A DNA stretch of 64,000 nucleotides, taken from the NCBI GenBank assembly GCA_000711775.1, contig ARYC01019334.1, positions 17,055 to 81,054 on the forward strand, given 5' to 3'. A program made the translations under genes and the position numbers. This document shows positions 10,901 through 20,928 of this stretch, piece by piece. Numbering within the stretch: position 1 is the first letter of the stretch; every line of letters begins with the position of its first letter. A model generated the notes under the pieces. The model worked only from the letters and a program-made list of their open reading frames with translations, had not been told where the DNA came from and searched no databases. The stretch comes from Oxytricha trifallax. Taxonomy: Eukaryota > Ciliophora > Spirotrichea > Sporadotrichida > Oxytrichidae.

Positions 10901-12484
10901 ATATATATTATTTATATCTCAAGAGTGAGATTTTGGCTAAGATATATACCCAGGTATCCTGCATAGGCTTTGAAAAAATAAAAATTTCTAGCATTTCCTT
11001 GATTGCAAACTTACTTATTCATGGTTAATTAAGATTTATATTTTTTTAAAGAGTTGAATGAGCTCATTAAAGCATTCGTATATCTCAGGTACTTACTAAA
11101 TTATAATAAAATAGCATAAAAAATTTGAAATAAAATATCTATCATTATAATTTTATTCTACGAAAAGTTTGAATTTTTATTTTGGATAACAGGAATGATA
11201 AACACAGGTATAAATCTCATTAAATCGCTGTTTTTACTATCCAAGAGCTCAATAAGTACTTAGAAAGCACTTTTTGATTTATTCTCCATATTGCTCACTA
11301 CGATGCTTTTGTAAATATTTTATTAAGCATTTTAGAAAATATTTCTAGGAATCTAATATGATTCGCTATAAATTAGCATTATTTTGTATTTATGCTAATC
11401 AGTTAGATTTAGTTCAATTTAAACAATTCAAATATAAGTGTCACTAGATTAGACAGCTGCAGTGAACTTGCAGAATTATTTGCTAAATTTTACTAATCTT
11501 GAGAATTTTATGCTACAGTCTATTGCTCCTACTATGATTACAAAGTGAAGAGTCTGGCAATTTAATTCATTAGAATTTGAGAAATGTCTTCGAATTTATC
11601 AGTCTGAGTTTTTGTTTCTTTTATGATAGATGTTATGAATAAAATTGCTTTCAACCATTACTGATGGTTATCAAGAGTGAAAAAGAGAATTATGAAAAAT
11701 ATGAGGAGCTATCCTCTTTTAATTTGCTTTGAAAATGTTGGCTTATATAGTTAACATTTCCTACTCTTATATGTAAAGTAGAATCATATACTTTAAAAAA
11801 CTTACTTCCACGATCTTAAACCTCTTCTTCTCCTTTTTACTCCAAATTTTTAACAATAACTTGCATTATTTGCTGTGCTGCTTTGCTCTTATTTTTGGAC
11901 ATCAATAATTCAATTAGTGATATAAGATAGCGAGCACTCAATTCTTAGATGAAGTCTACAGGTTCGGATTTCACTTAACTTAAAATGGGTTTGATTAAGT
12001 TGTTCAATTAGGTGGTCAGCGGTACTGGCTTGAATGTTTAAGTGTCTATTATTTGCTATTTCTGATCTGCTGATGCAATTAAAGCAAATAAACTATAATA
12101 ATCATAAACTATCATTTTGTTGATGCGATGACTTGATCTTAGTTACTTTGTAGCAAATCACCAATTTAATTTTGAATCTTTACAGGTGCAGACACGCTTG
12201 ATTATAGAGTTAATTTTTATTCTGATCCTATATTTGAACTGGATATATTAACTAAGTGTATGTGAAGTGTAGCAGCCATAGATTTTACTCTAGTGCATGT
12301 GCTATTTGCATATCTCATCAGAGATGTAAAGAGTTGCATGATAAATATGCCCAATATAGAGATTTATATATATCAGGTACTTAAATCTGACCGAATAGTT
12401 GAGTTAGAGTTTCTATTTGCTGCTGAATTTAACTCAAATTTACTAATCTATGTTGTGAATAAATTCTCTTATTTCAAAAATTAA
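7964..12484 (+). CDS. Large helical (HEAT-like) protein, joins partly unresolved
   Basis: Long Leu/Ile-rich protein of paired helices, not assigned to a family. Coding stretches lie at 7964-8356, 8486-~8690, ~8815-8994, 9062-9397, 9450-9715, 9797-~10205, ~10325-10600, ~10925-11100, ~11200-11320, ~11430-11545, ~11810-12060, ~12180-12260 and ~12290-12430. Two IESs are certain. An 81-bp GTAAGT...CTATAG intron at 9716-9796 joins VIVFQ to KPENMEFF. A 52-bp gap at 9398-9449 fits an intron. Several later joins could not be phased, so this span may hold more than one gene or MDSs I missed. The start ATG 7964 lies 130 bp from the divergent Lys/Glu-rich gene. An exportin, importin or nucleoporin-like solenoid is possible but unproven. 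Confidence 0.5.
8357..8485. other. IES, pointer TTATGAGT
   Basis: Repeat TTATGAGT at 8349-8356 and 8478-8485. Removal gives IVMSPQLSLILNF in frame. Confidence 0.9.
8995..9061. other. IES, pointer TAACTAC
   Basis: Repeat TAACTAC at 8988-8994 and 9055-9061. Removal gives ILIQQLPVLLKAVEV in frame. Confidence 0.88.
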
Positions 12485-12982
12485 ACGAGAACTAATTTAA
12501 ACTCATAGTTTTTTATTTAAAAAATATCCCAATATTTAACTTTAACATTAATATAATTTAACCTTCAAGTTTTATGAAAATAAATCAACTAAAAATAGGG
12601 ATGATGACTAAAGATTTAATTACCAAGAAGGATAAAGATTAATTTATTAAATCTGTGCGTGTAATAAATTGATGATTGGTATAAATCAGTTATAATTAAT
12701 TATAAAAAGAAACATAAATATATTATACTAGCCAACTATTCCAGAGTAATCACGCGAATAAATTGATCTAATACTGGTATTTATTTAAATTTATATTTCA
12801 TGGAAATATATAAATATTTATAAAGGGGTTTTGGGGGTGGGTAATTTAATTGTCAAAGAAATAACTATTTTAATTTCAGTGTAGTTTCGTGTTTTTTATA
12901 TGCTTTAAAGTGAGATAAATTAGTATTTAAACGGATGAGGTCAATCAAATATAACAAATAAAACTTAAATACCAATAAATAA
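12485..12982. other. Intergenic, with a G4T4-like tract
   Basis: AT-rich spacer with no gene seen. GGGGTTTTGGGG at 12825-12836 is one and a half telomere units. It lies 150 bp upstream of the small secreted protein gene and could be a remnant or near a chromosome boundary. Confidence 0.6.
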
Positions 12983-13752
12983 ATGAGAAAAGTTAGCCTC
13001 CTCCTCTTACTCGGTTTCTTCGCCATGATCATGCTCAGCTTCACTGAAGCAGGTAAGCTACCAATACTCCAATGCCAAGAGCAATAAACTTTATCAATTA
13101 ATCTTAAATTTTTATCATATTTTAGATTTAAGCTACACCTTTGAAATACTTTGAAATCCCATGTTAATATTTATTATTTCATGAATACATATTATCACAA
13201 AAACATTATTAATTCTTTACATTGAGAAAATTTTTAATTATTTTAAACTGTAAATTGATTTGACGGGATGGCTGATATAATAATGAATCAATTTCGCAGT
13301 TTGTTGTTTTGCTTTTCTGGCATACAGTCCCTCCCCTACATACCATATAAATTTTTCATATACTTACCACATTACTTATAGCCACCTTGAAATCAAAGGT
13401 CGCAACCTCAACCAAGGCCAAGGCCGGTGGTATTATAAACTAGCATAAATACTGGATTTTATTCATATAATGCTAAATAAATTGCAATTAATTTAAAGTA
13501 GAGTATAGAATTGATTACTTTCCCATATTTGTTGAGTAAAATCGAATAATTTATGTTAATTACCTATATATATAATGTATTTACAATAACAAAGCCTCCG
13601 CCAGAAGATCAGCCCTCTCCAACGCCAAAGCCAGTCTCGCCTCATACGGTTCAAGAGAGGAAGCCAAGGCCGCAGTCAAAACCGCAGTTGAAGCAAAGAC
13701 TGCTGAGAAGACTGAAGCCATCAAGGCCAGAAGAGAAGCCGGATCCCAATGA
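12983..13752 (+). CDS. Small secreted Ala/Lys-rich protein
   Basis: Short protein (87 or 89 residues before cleavage) of unknown role. ATG 12983 starts a clear signal peptide (MRKVSLLLLLGFFAMIMLS). Coding parts: 12983-13052, 13382-13419 (or -13425), 13597-13752. The first gap (13053-13381) has GTAAGC...TTATAG ends and joins EA-ATLKSK, so it is read as an intron, long for this genome. The second gap is an IES. The mature part is rich in Ala, Lys, Arg and Ser (ASARRSALSNAKASL, AVKTAVEAKTAEKTEA), a predicted amphipathic helix, and ends at TGA 13750. The proline-rich reading of 13553-13813 in the other frame is a shadow. It could be an extracellular, cortical-alveolar or antimicrobial-type peptide; none is shown. 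Confidence 0.72.
13420..13596. other. IES, pointer GCC
   Basis: GCC at 13417-13419 (or 13423-13425) and 13594-13596. Either choice keeps the frame (TKA-SARRS or KAKA-SARRS). Confidence 0.6.
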
Positions 13753-14850
13753 GCACATGAACAGAAAGGATCTGAGAAACGCGGATTCGAATTTCACAAA
13801 AATGCCACAATAAAAATTTACAATTTAAAATCGTTATTTTAGCATCGAAAATTCTAATTTTTTCTATTTTGGAGGGTGGTAGTTCCTTAAACTTTAGAAG
13901 AATAGATATTTGATTTTTTATAATTGAAATTTTATTTAAAATACATAAATTAGACTTACTTGCTATTGATTAATTTTTTTTTGCATCGCTCATGTTCTTT
14001 TATTATTAATTAAATTCCACCCCTTCCCCTATTTTATTATGAATCTATATTAGACGTGTTAACTACTTCACTGTGAACATACAAATACTTTCACTTTACG
14101 GTCTAATGAGTGTATTAATTAGATGATGATTTTGAATTACTCAAAAAAGTTCACTTAAATATTTCTTCTCTCCCTCTCACACTTTAATCTCCTTAACTCT
14201 ATTCATACATTAACTATTCCTTCGCTTTAACTTTATCAAGCGGTTGTCTCACATAACAGCGGATTAATGTAAAAAATAGATGAAATAAATATAAATGATG
14301 CAATAATTTACTATGACAATATTTTTGTCTTTTTTAAGCTTTGGTTAGTCGGCTTTAACAAAAAACAATAATAAATCTCTTATTTTTATTTCATTTATAG
14401 AATAAATGATTAATGAATTTTAGAATTGCATTAAAATTCATTTGATTTTCAATTAAAATTGAAATTAAATATAAAATGTATTGTAGCAAGATCCGTTTAT
14501 GTGGGATGTATGGATTATTAAAGTAACACGATAATTTTAATTTTTGCCACTACAAGTCTTTCAAACTATTTTATTATTCTTGATTACCGATGTTATGATT
14601 AAATTGATTTCGAAATATACTTGTTAATTATAACCAAGCATCCGAATGTAGATTATACTCATATTATTAATCATTAAAATACTACTTTTTGCATTTCATT
14701 ATCTGCTCAATTTTTAACATTCTAAAGAAAAAAACAAAACATAAAAATTTCGATTATGAAACGAAATTATACAAGTTTCTTGATATTGCAAACAAGTCTC
14801 TGAGAATATCAAAGTACAAATAATAAATAAATAGCTTAAAAGTAATAATA
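13753..14850. other. Intergenic, nothing recognised
   Basis: AT-rich 1.1 kb between two plus-strand genes; no open frame with coding character on either strand. Confidence 0.6.
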
Positions 14851-15537
14851 ATGAGAATTGTGATACAGCGTGTTTTAAGAGCTTAGTTAACTTCCAATGA
14901 GCAAGTTGTCTCAACCATAAACAAGGGGCTAATGGTTTTAGTAGGAATCACACACACAGACAATTACATGGACTATGAGTACCTAGCAAAGAAAATTCTC
15001 AATCTCAAGCTCTGGCCTGACATCAAAGATCCTAATAAAGCTTGGGGCTCAAATGTAATTGAGAACAAATTCGATATACTGTTGGTGTCTCAATTCACAC
15101 TCTATCATCAACTTAAGGGCACTAAGCCAGACTTTCATGATGCCATGAACGGGGAGAAAGCTCAACTTTTATACAATGAGTTTTTGGAATATCTAAGGAA
15201 ACAGTATGAAGCGGAGAGAGTACAGCCTGGTGCCTTTGGTCAATACATGAATATAGAAATGGTCTGCGATGGGCCTGTTACAATCACTGTAGAAAGCTAA
15301 AAAGATGAGAAAGCTTTAAAGAAGCTTGAAGCTCTGGAGAAGCGAAAGCTAAAAGGAGCAGCTTAGAGCAACAATCAAACTGTTAATGGCTAGAAAGAAC
15401 AAATTTAGTCATCTATGGAGAGTTAAGATCAAAGTCAGTAACTAGCCGATTAAAATATGCAAAGTCAGAATAGCCAGATTAGCTAAGAAGAGAGCAAGAT
15501 AAGCATATAAGAAGAGGAAGAGAAGAAATCTTAGTGA
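14851..15537 (+). CDS. D-aminoacyl-tRNA deacylase (DTD)
   Basis: Editing enzyme that hydrolyses D-aminoacyl-tRNAs, cytosolic. One uninterrupted frame of 228 codons plus TGA 15535-15537, with no IES or intron. The N-terminus MRIVIQRVLRAQL is typical of the family. Both hallmark motifs are present: SQFTLY (about residues 80-85) and GPVTI (about 144-148, here preceded by CD rather than the usual N-x). The catalytic fold ends near residue 150, as in bacterial and human DTD. A further roughly 75-residue Gln/Ser/Glu-rich tail, full of TAA/TAG codons, is extra and may be ciliate-specific. AlaRS context is absent; the neighbouring AspRS gene 5 kb away is on the other strand. Confidence 0.95.
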
Positions 15538-16409
15538 TTGAAACTTGTATATAATGATTATAAAGCAAAAGATTTGCTTTAAGTTTGAGATTCGAAATTG
15601 ATTAAAGATGGTTTCTCATATGATCGACATAAATCGCAAGAATTGAAATAAAAAGATATTTAAAGTTTTATTATTGAATAGTATGCTATAAAATTATAGG
15701 CGCATAAATTAAAAAAGACACGGGAAATTTCTCTCTATAATGATATAAAATTTCGCATCAATTTTATTTACTATGTTATCATTAGAATTAAAACACATAA
15801 AATCTTTTTAAGTCATATAATGAACATTGTGTATAGATATAATTACATATATTCCGTAAATTTTAATAAAATTGGGATAAGAACTTGCTTTATTTATTAT
15901 TATTATTTAAATTATTGTAAAATTTCATCAATTTAGCAGAGCAAATTCATTTATTTTTTAAAAAAATATTTCTATTTTTTTTATTAAGTAATATATCATT
16001 TGGTAAATTTTCTTGCAAATAAACAGTTAAAATACATATATTTTAATTTAGTTTTGTAATGATATTGTAAAACAAGATAAATGTACTATAAAAAACTCCC
16101 TTTAAATTTTCATAAAATAAAATTAAGAAAATGATCATAATCTATAACTATCTCTTTTTTATAATATTTCAAATATCAATAAACAGAATGTTCTTATTTT
16201 ATTTAATAAAGATAAAAATAGATTTCATAAAAAACTACCACTTTATGAATCAATACCCTCAAGAATCTTAATCCCATAACATTAAGATTTCATGAAAATA
16301 TAAATTTAATATTTATGTTTTAGAATGTGAAAGAGACAATAACTTAATAATATAGAGTGTTGGAGTAGTCTTACGTATTTGCTCTTTACAAACACGACTT
16401 AATAAATTT
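15538..16409. other. Intergenic, nothing recognised
   Basis: Very AT-rich spacer between the convergent DTD and CDC14 genes. No coding frame seen. Confidence 0.6.
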
Positions 16410-18120
16410 TCATTTAATTTATTTCTTGTCTTCAGTTTCATTGCTTTTGGAAGCCTCTCTTTTGTGCTAGTAGACGTTCAGCTTGGTTCTTATCTCCTTT
16501 AACTGCTTATTTTAAAAATATAAAAGTTAGGTAAATGCTTAGTATATAATTTTATAAAGCAACTGAGAAATATTTAACTAAAAATTAGATAATCCTATGA
16601 TTTTAGCATTAAGTAACTACAATATTATATAAACTGTCTGAAATTACTTTTGGAATAAATTCGTCTACTATCTCAAGCATAGGAATAACTCTTATGATGA
16701 CTCTTCAACAGCTTTAAAAATTTGAGTAAACTAAAATGAAATAAATCTATAGAATTTTTGAGTTAGTTGTGATAAAACATATAATTATTCATTCTTTGAT
16801 ATCTCAAAATAGACTTCTTCTTTAGTTTAGTATTTAAATGGGATGTATTAAAATAAATATGATTTGTGATAACTCATTTATAGAAACAGACTTATTAGAT
16901 TCAAACTTAAATAAAATATGCTTTAAATTCTTCCTCTTCATTCATTCTTGTTCTGTCATAACCACCTTCAAGACTTAAATCTTCGAATTGTTTTATTAGC
17001 TCTCTACGCTTGACGTCTCCTCCAGCCTTGAGCATCTTCTCGTCCATTTGAATAAGATATTGTTGCTGAGGTCCAAGAATTGAACCTGGTCTAGCAATTC
17101 TAATCCAACCAATGAAGGCAGCAGGTGGGAAACCGAAATGTTTCATGCAATAAAGGGCTATCAAAGATCCAGTTCTTCCAAGTCCTGCCTTGCAATGAAT
17201 GGCCATAGCTCCTTTTTCTCTCTCTGCTGATTCTAAAAATTGATCGACGATGTTGTCGGGAGGTGTTGAACCATCTAAGAAGTAGAGATCGATATGCTTG
17301 ATTCCTGCCTTGGTGAATTTAGTCTTGTCATATTGAGGTTTGTTCAAACGTACAACTTGAGAAACGCCGAATTTTTTAAAGATTGGGACATAATCCTCTG
17401 GTGTGAAAGATCCATATTTATCTGTCACGTTCAATGGCCCTGAGAATGCCATGAATTTACCTGGAACGATCCAATTTAAGTCTCCATTTTCTACTTTCTC
17501 AAAATGCTGATACTCTTGCACATCAAAAGTTGAATAATTGTACCAGTTTAGTCTCATGGCAAGCTCCAATCCTCTTAGGCAATCAATTACAATGCATTTG
17601 TAAGAGCATGTTCCCATGGTGGCATCTCTGAATGGAACAAACTTTTTAAATAATTTATAGTTACTTAACTTAGCATGATAAGGAGCGAAAACTTTCCATG
17701 CATCTTCAGCTGTCTTCTTGAGATTGATGATCATATAACATCCCATAAGGAACGCGGCATTGGCTTGCTTTGCATAATCAAGAGATGTGTAATGATATAT
17801 CTTGTATTAAATTATAAATTTAGCATTGATTAAATTTGAAATCGCTATCCGCATTTCATAATGTTTAGTAATTGAATTCTTATAAAATTTAAAGTATTGA
17901 GCGTATTATGAATCAGCCATCAACTTTTCTAGCTCCTTGCAGAACAAATGCACTTTGCCCAAATCGAGTGGGCCAAAATCTGCGTAGAATGGCTCGTAGA
18001 CCAAGTCGTTATCAATGCAGAAGTAAAAGGCATGTGATCTTGACTTGGGAGGGTTACGATCAGAGATCCAGTAGAGTCTGTTCGGAATGATTTCTAATGC
18101 TTGGTTTATATATAATTTAT
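16410..18120 (-). CDS. CDC14-type dual-specificity phosphatase
   Basis: Tyr/Ser/Thr phosphatase of the CDC14 family, a regulator of mitotic exit and cilia in other eukaryotes. MDSs on minus: ~18110-17903, then 17803-~16907, with C-terminal pieces at ~16720-16650 and ~16508-16410. The N-terminal CDC14 domain is clear (IIPNRLYWISDRN, then YADFGPLDLG and ANAAFLMGCYMI). The catalytic P-loop HCKAGLGRTG follows, then GWIRIARPGSI. The first Met is not in the main MDS: the frame is open but ATG-less at 18120. A candidate first MDS starts with ATG at 18557, but no pointer was settled. Two readings of the C-terminal tail are possible (see findings). Confidence 0.9.
17810..17908. other. IES, pointer TAATAC (minus sense)
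   Basis: GTATTA at 17804-17809 and 17903-17908. Removal gives MADSQYKIYHYTSLDYA, matching the CDC14 order. Confidence 0.88.
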
Positions 18121-18744
18121 ATTCTCATATGTATATTTAGGAATTTAATTTAAGATAAGTTATTTTAAGTTCATTAATTATGAAAATACCAAAATGTAAA
18201 TAGATTTAAGGTTATCCATATTATATATTTATATTTGTGATATGTTCTTTTTTAAGATTGAGATATCAAATTTATTTATTTTTTATAAGATTTAAATTCT
18301 ATAAATGATGTTTACCTCACATAATCTTAATTAGTATAATTACCAGTCATTATAATTTATATTTTACTTTTAATATTTTACAAGAACAGAACTTATTTAT
18401 TTATAATTTTTATTTAAGTTTAATTAACAAGACTTAGAATAAAGTTTATCACATATGTATGATCATCAGAAATCCCTAGCCTTTAAAATCAGTCAATCAG
18501 TTTTTACTTTAGTTTCTGAATCTACATTTACTGAAGCTTATTCTTATTATAAGTCATTGCTTTATATATTTTATGAAATGAGATGTGTGTGGAGATTTTG
18601 AGTATTAACATCTGGATTTATAAATTGATCTAAATTCATCATAGAATTAACTGACTTTTATTTCTGTTAAGCTACAGACTATTACTATTAGTCTGTATCG
18701 ATTTAATCAGTGTTAGCTGCAGCAGGTTAATTGTATAAATAAAA
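18121..18744. other. Spacer upstream of CDC14, possible first MDS
   Basis: Mostly AT-rich. On the minus strand ATG 18557 opens a 22-codon Lys/Gln-rich frame (about 18490-18557) that could be the first CDC14 MDS. Otherwise nothing is recognised. Confidence 0.35.
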
Positions 18745-20440
18745 TCATAAGTTGAATTATAATTGAATAAAGACTTTAGATATTATAATTAATATAGAAT
18801 TGTTTAAGTCATTTAGTTGGTCTTGCTCATTTTACTGCTGTAAAGCTTCATCACGAGCTTATTGTTCTTGCTATTATTATAATAGTTGCTACTCAACCAA
18901 TCTTGCTCTATCATATAGTCTCAATCTTTATAGGTATCAATTTTACAAAACGCATTAATTTAACGATATAAGAAACAATTAATTAGTTATTTTAATCTTC
19001 TTTCAATCCAGTCAGGGTGTAAGCACAAAAAGAAGTGAAAAACTAAAATAAACATTGTCCTGAAACTATAATATCAAGTTTATTATTACACAATTTATCT
19101 TACAATCTGTATATTTTAGATCGCTGCTGCAACCTCTCTTAATGCTCAGGATCATGTTAGGTTCTCAAGATACCTCCAAGTAAATTGTTCATAATCAAAA
19201 TGTCATCTTGGTTTTGCTCTCCGTTATTTTACTCCAAATTTAGCATTCTGCGCTGTCTATCGTAGTGCTCTACATATATTGTTCTCACATGGTGGCTATA
19301 AAAAGTTGAGTCTTTAATCATTCAAATATTCTTACAAATAGTAGCAAACTAAAAAGACTATAATGATCCATCTGTACATACCAGGGGCGTTCATTCCAAA
19401 TATAAGCATAAACATGCATAGTTTTATCAAGAAAGTGAACTAAATAATTGAATCATAGCCCAAGAATCTTATTGCGATATTTTCATTGAACTCTCCTCCC
19501 ACATTCGAGCTTATGTTGTTAGCTGTCGTGTAGAAATGCAGGCGTTCTTAAAACCCTCGTTCCATTAATGGGAGTGTAGATAGTAATAAGTGAGATTTAG
19601 CAGAGAGATTGGTATCAAGCCCTTGTTACTAATAGTGGCCGAATGCATCTGAGTCAGTGTTAATCAATTTTCTCCTAATAGAATGTTAAAAGGAATAATA
19701 TTCGCTTACTCATTAAGGTCAATAATAGTCTTTCTATACTCTTTAATCAATTCTCTCTCATACTTCATGTATTTATCGGTCAGAAACTAAAGATAAATCA
19801 GATACGTGTTAAAATCTGGAATAATTATTCTACTTACGATCTCTTCCTTTGTAATAGCTCTTCTTGGTGCTTACTAAGGAATTTATTATTGCTGAGGCTG
19901 CTATTGACCTTCATTTTCACTACCTAAATTGTCAGATTTTAAGTTTGCACTGCTAAAGTTGGAGCTATTCATATTGCTTGGATAATTGACTTTTGTGTAA
20001 ATTTGTAAGTGAAAAATATGTGGTTCCACATTGGTCACTTTCTATATAAAGAATTGTAGGTTAAGTTTGTACAAATAATTCATATTAAAATTTAGTTCCA
20101 CTTATTGTTTATGAAAACTTACAGATCCAAGCACTTCTCTCAAAAGTTCCTTATTATCTCTTAATTTACCAGCATAGAATATTTTCTACTTCAGGGCTTT
20201 GGGCTTCATTGGATGTTAAGCCTCAATTTCCTTCTTGATTTATTCAATCGAAGTATCAGGCTCAAATTTAAGCTGGATGTTTTGAATGTGTTCTTGAGGC
20301 ACTTTAAACAATATTTCTATTTTGGAAGAGTCATTTGTCTAGTCAATATTAATATTGTCTGAGGTAAGGGTTCTAGGGGCTTATTCATATGGCAGATAAG
20401 TAGGTATATCGATATCTGGTTAATCTTGATTATCGTTCAT
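18745..20440 (-). CDS. Ubiquitin-like-domain membrane protein, Herp-like
   Basis: 435 residues after joining. Parts (minus): 20440-20123, 20041-19838, 19786-19710, 19674-19336, 19295-19103, 18921-18745. Residues about 35-115 form a ubiquitin-like domain (IEILFKVPQE, PDTSIEQIKKEIE, ALKQKIFYAGKLRDN), followed by HIFHLQIYTK. A hydrophobic hairpin (FTFLIKLCMFMLIFG ... RWIIIVFLVCYY) suits membrane insertion, as in HERPUD proteins of ER-associated degradation. The tail is Gln-rich. Introns: 20042-20122, 19787-19837, 19675-19709, 19296-19335, all GTAAG...AG. One IES near the 3' end. The total is 1308 nt, a multiple of three. The Herp assignment rests on domain order and is inference. Confidence 0.8.
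18928..19108. other. IES, pointer AGATTG (minus sense)
   Basis: CAATCT at 18922-18927 and 19103-19108. Removal gives SKIYRLRLYDRARL in frame. Confidence 0.88.
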
Positions 20441-20928
20441 TTTTAAAATCTTTATTTTTAATTTGTATTTGATCTTGTTTTGATTTAAGCAATTTCATGA
20501 TTCTTTAATTTTTTCACGAATAATCACTGAAATATTTGCTTTACTTCATCTAAATATAGGCAGTTGTACATGTCTTTTTAGAAATGATAAATGCTGAGGT
20601 AATATACATCTGTAAATATATTAATGAGTGAGGAAAAATCTATGATGATGCAGGGATTACTATAAGCTTAGAGCGACAATGACGAGAGCCTAAATACATG
20701 TTTTTGCTTTTAGATTTTCAAAGTCAATTGAAAATGATGAAGTAAATAGATATTCATATTTAGCAGTGAACAAAGATATTATATATGATGGAACTACACG
20801 AGAATCAAGATTCTAAAAATCTTAGAAAAGAAATGTAAATTTAGTAAGGCTGAATGGTTAGTCGAATGATAAATAGGTATAAAATGCATTCTTTACAAAA
20901 TAATGGGCTAATATATTAATCTCTCTGT
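20441..20928. other. Intergenic, nothing recognised
   Basis: 488 bp between the Herp-like start and the AspRS stop, both on minus. It probably holds UTRs and a chromosome end; no gene seen. Confidence 0.55.

Noticed and set aside
12821-12840. True chromosome end
   Set aside because: Only one and a half G4T4 units with ordinary germline DNA on both sides; kept as a telomere-like tract only.
13553-13813. Proline-rich ORF
   Set aside because: Other frame of the Ala-rich secreted protein, which has the signal peptide, better composition and an IES pointer.
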